Source: Bacteroidetes bacterium RIFCSPLOWO2_12_FULL_35_15 (GTDB lineage Bacteria > Bacteroidota > Bacteroidia > 2-12-FULL-35-15). From it: a stretch of 43,482 nucleotides of DNA. The translations under genes and the position numbers were made by a program. How positions within the stretch are numbered: the first letter of the stretch is position 1; each line of letters starts with the position of its first letter. Below, piece after piece: positions 33,412-42,302 of this stretch. Where the stretch lies: the NCBI GenBank assembly GCA_001769385.1, contig MEPB01000009.1:1-43482 (forward strand), written 5' to 3'. Below the pieces are notes generated by a model. It saw only the letters and a list, made by a program, of their open reading frames with translations, had not been told where the DNA came from and made no database searches.

Positions 33412-36400
33412 TTACAATTTCAATTTCTTTGAGATCATCTTCTCTCCATTATATACTTTCAGCAAATAGATTCCATTTGAAAGATTCTTAGTTGGAATGG
33501 AGATATTTCTTATACTGCCACTTATATTTTCATTACTTGAAAACACTTTTTTTCCAGTCATATCATACAATTCGAAATTCAAAAAGCAGTTGTTACCACA
33601 ATTTACCATAACGTTTAATAATCCATTTTCAATGGAGTTGAATACGTTTAAAATTTGAAAATCGTTATCATTTTCCATATCAACAAAAACAATGTTGCTA
33701 TATGCATACCTACCGTCAAAATCAGTTTGCTTTAATCGGTAATAAGATATGCCGCTTAATGGTGCCTCATCAACTGTTGAATAAAAAATAGTGTGTGTAC
33801 TGGTGCCGGAACCATCCATAGTATTTATTTGTTCGAAATTTACAGCATCTGCCGAACGTTCAATGGTAAAATAATCATTGTTTAATTCACTTGCTGTGGC
33901 CCAGGAAAGTAAAACTTTTTTACCAATTGATTTTCCTGTAAAACTTAGAAGTTCTACGGGTAAAGGAAATATTGGGGCTTTGCATCCTCCTGTAGAACCA
34001 TAAGTTGGAACTCCGGGAGGAGTGAAATCAACGGCACCTCCATCACCATTATAAACATAATAAGCATTGTAGGTAACAGCATCTGTTCCAAATCCTGTAA
34101 AATTCATCGTTAATGTTCTGTTTGTTGGGTTTGTCGAACTATAATTTGCAAAGTGACCGGCAGTGTTTCCTGAACATTGAAAAATAGCATACATTGTATA
34201 ATTGAGAGCGGTAAAATCAAATAAGCTATTGCTAAAAGAAGTACTTGTAAAAAACATAACCTGAGCATTTGCAGGAATAACTCCTCCTGTAGGTTCGACC
34301 AGCATTCCACCACCTGTTATAGTTGAATTTATTGCAGCAACAGTAGTTGCAGTACTCGCACTCTGACATATGCCTCTCCAGGAATTGGCTGCATTCGGCC
34401 ATGTAACTGTTATGTTTGATGTATTTAGAGCAGCGCCTCCAACCTGAAAACGAACCATTTCGTTTCCACCTTCCGGATTACCACAGGCATCCACTAAAAT
34501 ACTTTGAATTTCAAATGCCTGGCATGGTCCACCACTAAGAGTTATAGTAAATGAAGATGAAGAGTTACCAATAACAGAAGGACTGTTACTAATGACTCGT
34601 ATTAAATAACCCGCTCCAGAGGGTATTCCTGCAGGAATTGTAATATTTATTGTACCGGAATTTGCATCACTTAAAAAAGTTCCAATATTAGTTGGAGTAG
34701 TAAAACTTCCCGCTGCATCTGAAAGTTGCGCTGTATAGGTATTACCGGAATATGTTGCTGTTGAAGTAAAAGCAATGGTTCCTGTTGCCGAAGCCGAACA
34801 ATTTACGCTAAAAGGTGCTCCGGTTATTGCACCTGCTGTAATAGAGCATGGAGCTGTATTGGTTATTGTAAATGCTGCTGAACTTGAACTGGTATATGCC
34901 GGACTTGTACTTAAAATTCGGATAAGATAACCAGCACCTGTAATAGTGTTAGAGGGAATAGTAATATTTATAGTTCCGGTATTGACATCACTAACCAAGG
35001 TACCAATATTTGTTGGCGAAGCAAAACTGCCTGCCGCATTGGAGAGCTGAGCGGTAAAAGTATTTCCTGTAAAGGTGCAAGTTGACGAATAAGCTATTGT
35101 CCCTGTTGATCCTGTTGAACAATTAACTGAAAATGGTGCTCCTGTGATTGCACCTGCATTATAGGCACAAGGAGATGTTCCTGTAATAAATAATTCCCAA
35201 CTAATAAGTCCTCCAATATCCACTCCTGCAGCATCGCAGATTTTTAAGGTCCAATTACCCAAGGAGGTTAATCCATTAAATGTGGATAAAACTCCGGATC
35301 CTGCTCCTTCCGTTTTACCATTAACATCATAAATACCATCTAATACATGATTAGTCACAATTGAAAATTGGTTTGCTGCAGCCTGGTCATCGACTATTCC
35401 ATCAATGTTATCTGCACTGCTTCCAACTCGTGCAATAAGCAGAACAGTTGTTGTTCCATCCGGTCCAACTAAATAAACATTTAAGTCACCTCTGAAAGTG
35501 TGCGAAACTTTAACACCAACATTAACATCAGAAATGATCAGATTGTTGGTATAATTAATAATTGAGGAAGCAAAACTGGAGGTTGCACAACCATTATCTG
35601 GAATAGCAGTATAAGTTGTAATTTCAAAAGTATTACTGGTAGCACTGGTTAAGCCGGCCAATGTTGCTGTAAGGGAAACTCCTGTTTCGGCAACAGAATG
35701 TATAATAGGGGTAAATGTTGCCACGCCTGAACTGAAAGTAGCCGTCATTGGAGTTACAGTCATAGTGCCGGAAGAAGTCAGAGATACAGTACCTGCATAA
35801 TTTATGTCAGTATTCCCACAAACGTCAGTTGCAGCAACAGTAACACTAGGAACCATCGTTTGACCTGAACCCGTGTTTGAAGGTTGTTGAATAAAAGAAA
35901 GTTGAGTAGCTGCAATAGAAACTGCATTTTGACCATTTATTGAACTTGCTGTGGCGAAAGCAAACTTAGTAGAACTTGTACCATTTGTCGGGGTAATAAA
36001 ATTTGCATTGGTAATATTAAATACAAAATCATCTCCATCTAAATTTCCTGAGCCAACATTGTTTAATGGACAATTTAAGGAGAGTCTTAATGTTAATGTT
36101 TTATTTGTATTATCAGGAACATTTATTGAAAGGCCGGAAAATACAACTGTTGTTGATGTAATGCTGGTTGCATTTGCTATCCATGTAGCACCATCGAAAA
36201 CAGCAATTGTTTTAATGGCATCTAACCAATTATCAATTTGATTGCCTGCATTTTGTGTCAATGTGAATCCCGAAACAATGGTGGGTAAATTATCAACGTC
36301 ATTATTTAAACTTCCTCCGTCTCTAACAGTAAACTGCCACACTTGCACTCCTGTAGCAGATGTAAGTGTTGCCGCATCATTTATCAAGGAAGATAGTGTT

Positions 36401-37977
36401 GCTGATTCTCCATTTGCAGTAATAACATCGGACAAACCGGAAGCAGTAGTTTGGCTATTCGTTAATGCCGCAGTACTTGTAAAGTAATTTGCAGCACAAG
36501 TTCCCGAATTATATGCAAACACAAAGAAATAATATAAGGTATTAGCAGTTAAACCTGTTGCGGTAAAAGAAGTACTTGCACCTACCTGAACAACTGTTCC
36601 TCCTCCTAATGCATTACCTGTTGCGTAAGTGGTACCATCAACAGGGGGGGCACTTAAAGTGGAGCTGGTGCTCCTGATAATAATATAAGAATTTGCTGAA
36701 GCAGAGGCAGTAAATGAACCTGAAATAGAAGTGGTGGAGGCTGTGGTAAGCGTTAAAACTGTTGGTTGAGCTGTAGGTTCAGAACACTGCGTATAACTGT
36801 TTTGAGTGATGGTGGTGGCACTGGTATAATTAATACCACAAGGACTTTCATTAGAAGCAAATGCATAAAAATAATATAATATCCCGGTTGTTAATCCTGT
36901 GGCACTGAAACTTGCTGAACTTCCAACTGCCACAACTGTGCATCCTCCAACACTATTACCAACAACATAGGTTGTTCCATCAACAGGAGTTGGCGAAGGA
37001 GCCACACCGGTTGTATTCATTAAAATAATTCCACCTGTTGCTGCACCAAAAGAGTAGGTACCATCAATTTGGGTGGGAGATGATGAAGTCAATGCTAATG
37101 CCGATGGATTAGCAGGTTGGGTGCATAAAGTATATGCACTATTTGTTAATGAGGCAGTACTTGTTAAATAATTTATTGCGCAAGCGCCTGAATTGTAAGC
37201 AAACACAAAATAATAGTAGAGTGTTCCGCCAGCAAGACCTCCACTTGAAAAGGTAGTTGAAGCACCAGGCGTTCCAACCACATTACCTCCTCCAATTGGA
37301 TTTCCTGAAGAATAAGTAACACCATCAACAGGATCGGCACTTAAGGTTGAACTAGTGCTCCTTACAATAATATAACCATTAGCAGAAGCTGATGCTGTAA
37401 ACGAACCATCAATATTTGTTGAAGATGTTGGTGTTAATACCAAACTAGTTGGCTGTGCTGTTGGTTCGCTACAGGGAGATGCATTGCCTTGAATATTGAT
37501 ATCATCAATACCAGCACCAATAGCCCCATCTGCTCCAAGTGTCTCAAATCTTATTCTGACAGTCGAATTCACAATATATGCGCTTAAATCAAATTGAGCA
37601 ACAGCTGCCATTGTAGAAGAAGGAGGAATTCTTGTCCCTAGTGTTGTCCAAGTTGAACCATCAGTTGAAATCGAAACAGTTATTGTGTTTTTAGCAGCAT
37701 TTACTCCACCAAATGTTCTTGCTTTAAAATCCAAAGTAACTCCTGTATATGGTGTAAAATCCATAGTCGGAGTATTTGTTTTTGATGTTCCGGCAGCTGT
37801 CATTTGCAAATAAGTTGTATTCGTAATAGAAACATCAGTCCAGGTTCCAAACCCTGCAACATCTGTTCTAATAGGAATGATACTCACCTGCCCCAAAACA
37901 CTAGTCTGCAAAAACAGCACAAAAACCAAGGAAAGGAATGCTTTTTGTAAATTTTTAAGAGAGAAAAGGCATTTCAT
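33412..37977 (-). CDS. Large secreted multidomain protein with P-domain and T9SS type A sorting domain
   Basis: 1521 residues. Signal peptide (about 1-29, ending SVLGQ); a jelly-roll-like domain (30-170, with PTMDFTPYTGVTLDFKAR); three fibronectin-like repeats (about 170-510, each opening PTAQPT or similar and containing YYFFVFAYNSG-type phrases); an Ig/filamin-like region (510-770, with VTVAATDVCGNTDINYAG); a proprotein-convertase P-domain (about 775-925, with HTFRGDLNVYLVGPDGTTT and WTLKICDAAG); two homologous repeats opening AGAITGAPFSVNCS (about 930-1150); a lamin-tail-like region (ILVDACGNPEGGNEMVRFQV, 1150-1330); FN3 (LPVELLSFTG, ERSADAVNFEQI); and a type A sorting domain (IRNISIPTKNLSNGIYLLKV ... 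KKLKL). P-domains normally flank subtilisin proteases, but no protease domain is present. Adhesive or structural surface role is likely. Confidence 0.86.
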   Translation of the reverse strand: MKCLFSLKNLQKAFLSLVFVLFLQTSVLGQVSIIPIRTDVAGFGTWTDVSITNTTYLQMTAAGTSKTNTPTMDFTPYTGVTLDFKARTFGGVNAAKNTITVSISTDGSTWTTLGTRIPPSSTMAAVAQFDLSAYIVNSTVRIRFETLGADGAIGAGIDDINIQGNASPCSEPTAQPTSLVLTPTSSTNIDGSFTASASANGYIIVRSTSSTLSADPVDGVTYSSGNPIGGGNVVGTPGASTTFSSGGLAGGTLYYYFVFAYNSGACAINYLTSTASLTNSAYTLCTQPANPSALALTSSSPTQIDGTYSFGAATGGIILMNTTGVAPSPTPVDGTTYVVGNSVGGCTVVAVGSSASFSATGLTTGILYYFYAFASNESPCGINYTSATTITQNSYTQCSEPTAQPTVLTLTTASTTSISGSFTASASANSYIIIRSTSSTLSAPPVDGTTYATGNALGGGTVVQVGASTSFTATGLTANTLYYFFVFAYNSGTCAANYFTSTAALTNSQTTASGLSDVITANGESATLSSLINDAATLTSATGVQVWQFTVRDGGSLNNDVDNLPTIVSGFTLTQNAGNQIDNWLDAIKTIAVFDGATWIANATSITSTTVVFSGLSINVPDNTNKTLTLRLSLNCPLNNVGSGNLDGDDFVFNITNANFITPTNGTSSTKFAFATASSINGQNAVSIAATQLSFIQQPSNTGSGQTMVPSVTVAATDVCGNTDINYAGTVSLTSSGTMTVTPMTATFSSGVATFTPIIHSVAETGVSLTATLAGLTSATSNTFEITTYTAIPDNGCATSSFASSIINYTNNLIISDVNVGVKVSHTFRGDLNVYLVGPDGTTTVLLIARVGSSADNIDGIVDDQAAANQFSIVTNHVLDGIYDVNGKTEGAGSGVLSTFNGLTSLGNWTLKICDAAGVDIGGLISWELFITGTSPCAYNAGAITGAPFSVNCSTGSTGTIAYSSTCTFTGNTFTAQLSNAAGSFASPTNIGTLVSDVNTGTINITIPSNTITGAGYLIRILSTSPAYTSSSSAAFTITNTAPCSITAGAITGAPFSVNCSASATGTIAFTSTATYSGNTYTAQLSDAAGSFTTPTNIGTFLSDANSGTINITIPAGIPSGAGYLIRVISNSPSVIGNSSSSFTITLSGGPCQAFEIQSILVDACGNPEGGNEMVRFQVGGAALNTSNITVTWPNAANSWRGICQSASTATTVAAINSTITGGGMLVEPTGGVIPANAQVMFFTSTSFSNSLFDFTALNYTMYAIFQCSGNTAGHFANYSSTNPTNRTLTMNFTGFGTDAVTYNAYYVYNGDGGAVDFTPPGVPTYGSTGGCKAPIFPLPVELLSFTGKSIGKKVLLSWATASELNNDYFTIERSADAVNFEQINTMDGSGTSTHTIFYSTVDEAPLSGISYYRLKQTDFDGRYAYSNIVFVDMENDNDFQILNVFNSIENGLLNVMVNCGNNCFLNFELYDMTGKKVFSSNENISGSIRNISIPTKNLSNGIYLLKVYNGEKMISKKLKL

Positions 37978-38001
37978 CGCAAAATTGTTTAAAATTTATA
38001 C

Positions 38002-38038
38002 GAAGCCGGCTTCTTAATGTTGTCATAAATACAACATT
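38002..38038. promoter_or_regulatory. Tandem palindromes upstream of the 33412 gene
   Basis: GAAGCCGGCTTC is a perfect 12-base palindrome; 2 bases further, AATGTTGT and ACAACATT pair across 7 bases. Position suggests an operator or a leader hairpin of the minus-strand gene. No known regulator motif is matched. Confidence 0.35.
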
Positions 38039-38465
38039 CGTCAAGGGCCTCCAAATCAAAAAATGATATTGTTAAAATATTATTTTTCTAAAATGTTATT
38101 TTATGCTTTTGTAAAATCCGATTTTAATTAAAAATTAAAATTTCCAGCGGTTTCGGATACTCATACGGACTCTCTGTATGATTCGTGTAGGGTGTTCACT
38201 GTGTTCAATAAAAATCAAGAACTTTATTCGTTAATCGCTTTTCAAATATATAAATAACCTGACAGTAATCATAATTATTCGTGATGTTTATTATTTCCCG
38301 ATCCAAATGTAGTATCAATAAATAGTATTCAAATTATGCGAAAATTATCTTATTGTTAAATACATAGATGTAAATATAAAACAATGGTTGCATTAATAAA
38401 AAAATAGAAGAGAATACTTTTCAACAAATTATTAAAAGAAAATTATGGTCATTACATGCAATTTG

Positions 38466-38473
38466 TATCTTTG
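38466..38473 (+). promoter_or_regulatory. -7 promoter box just before guaA
   Basis: TATCTTTG matches TAnnTTTG and is followed after 6 bases by the preferred guaA ATG at 38480, the same distance as at pyrD. The message would be leaderless or nearly so. The box lies downstream of the alternative ATG at 38456, arguing against that start. Confidence 0.45.
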
Positions 38474-38479
38474 TTGCTT

Positions 38480-40009
38480 ATGCAAGAAACAATTTTAATC
38501 CTCGATTTTGGCTCTCAATACACGCAGTTGATTGCCCGCAGAGTGCGCGAACTCAATGTATATTGCGAAATTCATCCTTTCAATAAAGTTCCCGAAATAA
38601 CAAAAAACATAAAAGGTGTTATCCTTTCCGGAAGCCCGTTTTCGGTTCGGGACCCGCAATCTCCCAATCCTGATCTATCTGCATTTAAAGGTAAATTGCC
38701 ACTTTTAGGAGTTTGTTACGGGGCCCAATTAATGGCTCAAAAATTTGGTGGAGAAGTTTTACCTTCTAAACACCGCGAATATGGCCGTGCTAATTTATCC
38801 TATATAAAAAATGATAACGAATTATTCAATGGATTGAGCATTAACTCACAAGTATGGATGAGCCATGCGGATACGATCACTAAAATCCCTGATAATTACG
38901 AAATAATTTCAAGCACTAAAGATGTTGAATTTGCAGGTTATCAGGTGAAAAATGAATTAACTTTTGGCATTCAGTTTCATCCGGAAGTGTATCATTCATC
39001 AGAAGGAAGCATCTTGTTAAAAAACTTTTTAGTTACTATTTGTAAATGTTCTCAAAACTGGACTCCTGATTCATTTGTTGAAACAACAATAAAAGACCTG
39101 AAACAAAAAATCGGGAACGATAAAGTTGTATTAGGATTAAGTGGAGGAGTTGATTCCAGTGTAGCTGCAGTTTTATTACACAAAGCAATTGGCAAAAATC
39201 TGTTTTGCATTTTTGTTGACAATGGTTTGCTTCGAAAGAACGAATTTCAAAATGTGCTGGAATCCTACAAATACATGGGCTTGAATGTAAAAGGAGTGAA
39301 TGCTCAGGATTTGTTTTATAATGCATTAGCAGGTATTTCGGACCCTGAACTTAAACGAAAAGCTATTGGGAAAGTGTTTATTGATGTGTTTGATACTGAA
39401 TCGAAACGAATCGAGGATGTAAAATGGCTCGCTCAAGGCACTATCTATCCCGATGTTATTGAATCTGTTTCGGTAAAAGGACCATCTGCTACTATTAAAT
39501 CGCATCATAATGTAGGAGGATTACCCGATTTTATGAAACTTAAAATTGTTGAACCACTCAATACCTTATTTAAAGATGAAGTGCGTAGAGTAGGGAAGGC
39601 CCTGAATATTGATGAAGCTATATTAAACCGCCATCCTTTCCCCGGACCAGGCTTAGCAATTCGTATCCTGGGAGATATTACGCTGGAAAAGGTACGTATA
39701 TTGCAGGAAGTGGATCATATTTTTATCGACAACTTAAAAACATCCGGTTTATACAAAGATGTTTGGCAGGCAGGTGCCATTTTTTTACCGGTACAATCTG
39801 TTGGAGTAATGGGCGATGAGCGTACTTACGAAAATGCAGTAGCTTTGCGTGCTGTAACAAGTACCGATGGTATGACAGCCGACTGGTGTCATTTGCCTTA
39901 TGAGTTTTTAGGAAAAGTATCCAATGAGATCATCAATAAAGTAAAAGGGATTAACAGAGTGGTATATGATATCAGCTCCAAACCACCTGCTACTATTGAA
40001 TGGGAATAA
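38480..40009 (+). CDS. guaA: GMP synthase (glutamine-hydrolysing)
   Basis: 509 residues from ATG 38480; an ATG eight codons upstream (38456) would add MQFVSLLL and precede the promoter box, so 38480, giving [16 protein letters not shown], is preferred. N-terminal class I amidotransferase: Cys79 in GVCYGAQL, His167 and Glu169 in [14 protein letters not shown] pyrophosphatase P-loop SGGVDSS (221-227). C-terminal dimerisation domain with [15 protein letters not shown] and the end [16 protein letters not shown]. All parts are complete; the enzyme aminates XMP to GMP. It is followed 66 bases later by a LysM protein. Confidence 0.97.
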   Translation: MQETILILDFGSQYTQLIARRVRELNVYCEIHPFNKVPEITKNIKGVILSGSPFSVRDPQSPNPDLSAFKGKLPLLGVCYGAQLMAQKFGGEVLPSKHREYGRANLSYIKNDNELFNGLSINSQVWMSHADTITKIPDNYEIISSTKDVEFAGYQVKNELTFGIQFHPEVYHSSEGSILLKNFLVTICKCSQNWTPDSFVETTIKDLKQKIGNDKVVLGLSGGVDSSVAAVLLHKAIGKNLFCIFVDNGLLRKNEFQNVLESYKYMGLNVKGVNAQDLFYNALAGISDPELKRKAIGKVFIDVFDTESKRIEDVKWLAQGTIYPDVIESVSVKGPSATIKSHHNVGGLPDFMKLKIVEPLNTLFKDEVRRVGKALNIDEAILNRHPFPGPGLAIRILGDITLEKVRILQEVDHIFIDNLKTSGLYKDVWQAGAIFLPVQSVGVMGDERTYENAVALRAVTSTDGMTADWCHLPYEFLGKVSNEIINKVKGINRVVYDISSKPPATIEWE

Positions 40010-40040
40010 ACCTAATTGCGGATCTCGGATCTATCCCTTG

Positions 40041-40071
40041 TTTGGGGTTGTATCACAGTATTCTGATTTTG
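40041..40071 (+). promoter_or_regulatory. Promoter of the LysM protein gene
   Basis: TTTG at 40041-40044, a 19-base spacer and TGATTTTG at 40064-40071, one base off TAnnTTTG. The box ends only 4 bases before the ATG at 40076. Confidence 0.5.
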
Positions 40072-40075
40072 AAAT

Positions 40076-41818
40076 ATGAATAATAAATTAAATATCAAAT
40101 CCATTTTCCTTTTGTCAATTGTCAATTGTCAATTGTCAATTACCTATTGTTTTTTGTCCCTTGTTTTTTGTCTGTTCACTTTTTCTGCTGCTGCCCAGGA
40201 AAAAGAACCGGGTGAAATTCATAAAACAAAAAGCTCTGCTATTATTGGCGGAGTAAAATACTATTTACACACTGTTGAAAAAGGGCAAACACTTTTTGCG
40301 ATCGCTAAATTTTATAACTGCACTGTAAATAATATTGTAATTGAAAATCCGGAAGCTATTGATGGAATAAGTCCCGGACAGGTTTTACGGATCCCGATCG
40401 AAAAAACGAAGCAAACTAAATTAGTAATCGATACAACACATTTTACATTAATAAAAATTGAGCATAATCAAACATTGTTTTCTATTTCTAAAAAATATAA
40501 TATTACAATTGAGAAATTAAAAGAAATAAATCCTGAACTGAGGGAAGGTTTGAAGGAAGGACAGATAATTAAAATTCCGAAAACTGATAAACCTGTAAAA
40601 TCCGAAAAAAATACCGTTGAAAAAATTGAAAAAAAACCTGTTGATATTGTTATAATAAACAAGCCAATAGAAGTGGGAAAAAAAGATACGGTGATTAACG
40701 TGGATTTTACCGGAGAATTAAAAGAAGAATATAATATCGCATTTTTTTTACCTTTTAATGCTGACCTGGCAAATGAGATCGATCTGGATGAATTAATAAA
40801 AGGAGATGCTCAATTTCCAAATAAAACTTCTGTTGCATTACAATTTTATGAAGGAGTTTTATTAGCAATTGATTCGCTAAAAAAATTAAAATTGAATGCG
40901 AAAATTTTCGTTTATGATCTGGATGATACCGATTCTTTAAGTATCTATACAATTCTTAAAAAACCGGAGTTAGCTGCTATGAATTTAATGATTGGCCCTT
41001 TGTACGGATCTAGTTTTATGGCTATTTCAAAATTTGCAAAAGAAAATTCCATTCCTATTGTATCGCCATTTACCCAGGTAAATAAAATTTTATTTAACAA
41101 TCCTTTTGTTTGTAAAGTAACTCCTTCAAGCACATTGCAAATAGAACAGATGGCACATTTTGTAATTGATACATTTCAAACACAAAATATAATTTTGGTA
41201 AACAATGGAGGAGGCAAAGAAATTTCTTTAATAAATGCTTTTAAAACCACAAGTAATGATGAACTGTTAAAAGCCGGTCACCCAATAGCAGATTCTGTGA
41301 AAGAGGCAAAAAATCTTAGTGCAGTACAAAGTATGTTGAGTTCTACAAAAACAAATGTGATCGTATTGCCTTCCAACAATCAATCCTATGTTACAGAGTT
41401 TATTCGTGGGTTAAACAATAGCAGTGATAAATATAAAATTGTTTTATTCGGTATGCATTCCTGGGTGAATTATGATAATCTGGACCTGGATTATTTAAAC
41501 AGTCTTTCATTACATATCCCTTCCAATAATTTTATCGATTATAATTCCATTTCGACACAAAGTTTTATAAAAAATTATCGGGAAAAATATAAAACAGAAC
41601 CCGAAAACTATGTTTATCAGGCGTTTGATATAACCTATTATTTTGTTTCTGCTTTGCAAAAATTTGGTACCGGTTTTCTTAAAAACATTCCAGCATATGA
41701 ACATACAGGTTATAATTCATGTTTTAAATTTACTCAATTCCCTCCTGAAAGCGGATTTGAAAACAAATTCGTATATATTTTAAAATATGAGAATTTTAAT
41801 CTGATCAAAGCAAACTAA
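40076..41818 (+). CDS. LysM protein fused to a type 1 periplasmic-binding-like domain
   Basis: 580 residues. The long N-terminal region (1-41) ends FTFSAAAQ, a signal peptide whose n-region is encoded partly by four TTGTCAA repeats. Two LysM domains follow (about 60-107, HTVEKGQTLFAIAKFYNC and SPGQVLRIPI; about 124-172, IEHNQTLFSISKKYNIT and EGQIIKIPK), which bind peptidoglycan. After a charged linker, residues 220-580 resemble a type 1 periplasmic-binding fold (YNIAFFLPFN, SVALQFYEGVLLAIDSL, MIGPLYGSSFM, SIPIVSPFTQ, QAFDITYYF), as in LpoA-like cell-wall regulators and LivJ-type binders. A cell-wall sensor or cofactor of peptidoglycan synthesis is possible, not shown. The position behind guaA is a common Bacteroidota arrangement as I recall it. 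Confidence 0.82.
   Translation: MNNKLNIKSIFLLSIVNCQLSITYCFLSLVFCLFTFSAAAQEKEPGEIHKTKSSAIIGGVKYYLHTVEKGQTLFAIAKFYNCTVNNIVIENPEAIDGISPGQVLRIPIEKTKQTKLVIDTTHFTLIKIEHNQTLFSISKKYNITIEKLKEINPELREGLKEGQIIKIPKTDKPVKSEKNTVEKIEKKPVDIVIINKPIEVGKKDTVINVDFTGELKEEYNIAFFLPFNADLANEIDLDELIKGDAQFPNKTSVALQFYEGVLLAIDSLKKLKLNAKIFVYDLDDTDSLSIYTILKKPELAAMNLMIGPLYGSSFMAISKFAKENSIPIVSPFTQVNKILFNNPFVCKVTPSSTLQIEQMAHFVIDTFQTQNIILVNNGGGKEISLINAFKTTSNDELLKAGHPIADSVKEAKNLSAVQSMLSSTKTNVIVLPSNNQSYVTEFIRGLNNSSDKYKIVLFGMHSWVNYDNLDLDYLNSLSLHIPSNNFIDYNSISTQSFIKNYREKYKTEPENYVYQAFDITYYFVSALQKFGTGFLKNIPAYEHTGYNSCFKFTQFPPESGFENKFVYILKYENFNLIKAN
40112..40139 (+). repeat. Heptanucleotide repeat (TTGTCAA)4
   Basis: Four perfect head-to-tail copies of TTGTCAA at 40112-40139, inside the signal-peptide-coding part of the LysM protein. 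Seven is not a multiple of three, so a change of one unit shifts the reading frame. Confidence 0.95.
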
Positions 41819-41871
41819 AATAAAGATCTTCCTTTTTTGCATTTTTTTACCTTTCCATTGAAAAAACATCC

Positions 41872-41967
41872 ATTAGCTTATTTAATACAGTTTTTTTTCT
41901 GACCTCACCCTTAATCCCTCTCCGAAAGAGAAGGAAATAATTGGTATATTTTATATAAGCTAAAAGG
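41872..41967. repeat. Palindromic element, copy D
   Basis: Left end ATTAGCTTATTTAATA pairs with the right end TATTTTATATAAGCTAA. The core CCTCACCCTTAATCCCTCTC continues CGAAAGAGAAGG, which itself forms a hairpin. Its stem sequence differs from copies A, B, C and E. Confidence 0.72.
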
Positions 41968-41993
41968 TATTATTTTCAAAAAACATAAGAAGC

Positions 41994-42095
41994 TTTACCA
42001 ATTGAAATAAGAGTCCAATCATCCCCTCCTTTTTTTCAAGGAGGGGCTCGGTGAGGTTTTAAAAATCGAAATTTTATATTTCGATTGGTGTAAAT
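41994..42095. repeat. Palindromic element, copy E
   Basis: Left end TTACCAATTGAAATAA pairs with right end TATTTCGATTGGTGTAA. The core is a perfect hairpin CCCCTCC...GGAGGGG followed by GGTGAGGTTTTAAAAA, nearly the GGGAGGTTTTAAAAA of copy B. Confidence 0.78.
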
Positions 42096-42302
42096 CCAGT
42101 TTTTAGGATTTGTTTTTATAAAGATTAAATAAGGGCCAGCCCTCTTGTGGTGTTTTTTATTTAAAAATAGATTTGTCTTGCATTTTCATCTTATATTTAT
42201 TCAATAATTGGAATGAAAATAATGATTCTAAAACTTTTTAAATCTTTATGTCTGTAATACATTCGTAAATAGTATCAAAACAATTCTGTAAAAAGTAGTA
42301 AT

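Larger units (their letters stand above)
37978..38479. other. Intergenic region between the large secreted gene and guaA
   Basis: About 500 bases with no gene. Near the secreted gene start there are two neighbouring perfect palindromes, GAAGCCGGCTTC (38002-38013) and AATGTTGT/ACAACATT around CATAAAT (38016-38038), which lie 24-60 bases upstream of its ATG. The central part is AT-rich without recognisable elements. The guaA -7 box is at the far end. Confidence 0.55.
41819..42302. other. Intergenic region with two adjacent palindromic elements
   Basis: No gene in 484 bases. It contains palindromic elements D (41872-41967) and E (41994-42095) side by side. The remainder to 42302 is AT-rich, must hold the promoter of the last gene, and shows no clear -33/-7 box. 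Confidence 0.6.

Noticed and set aside
37978-38479. Purine riboswitch upstream of guaA
   Set aside because: No conserved loop-loop purine aptamer could be traced, and the promoter box lies only 6 bases before the start codon, leaving no leader.
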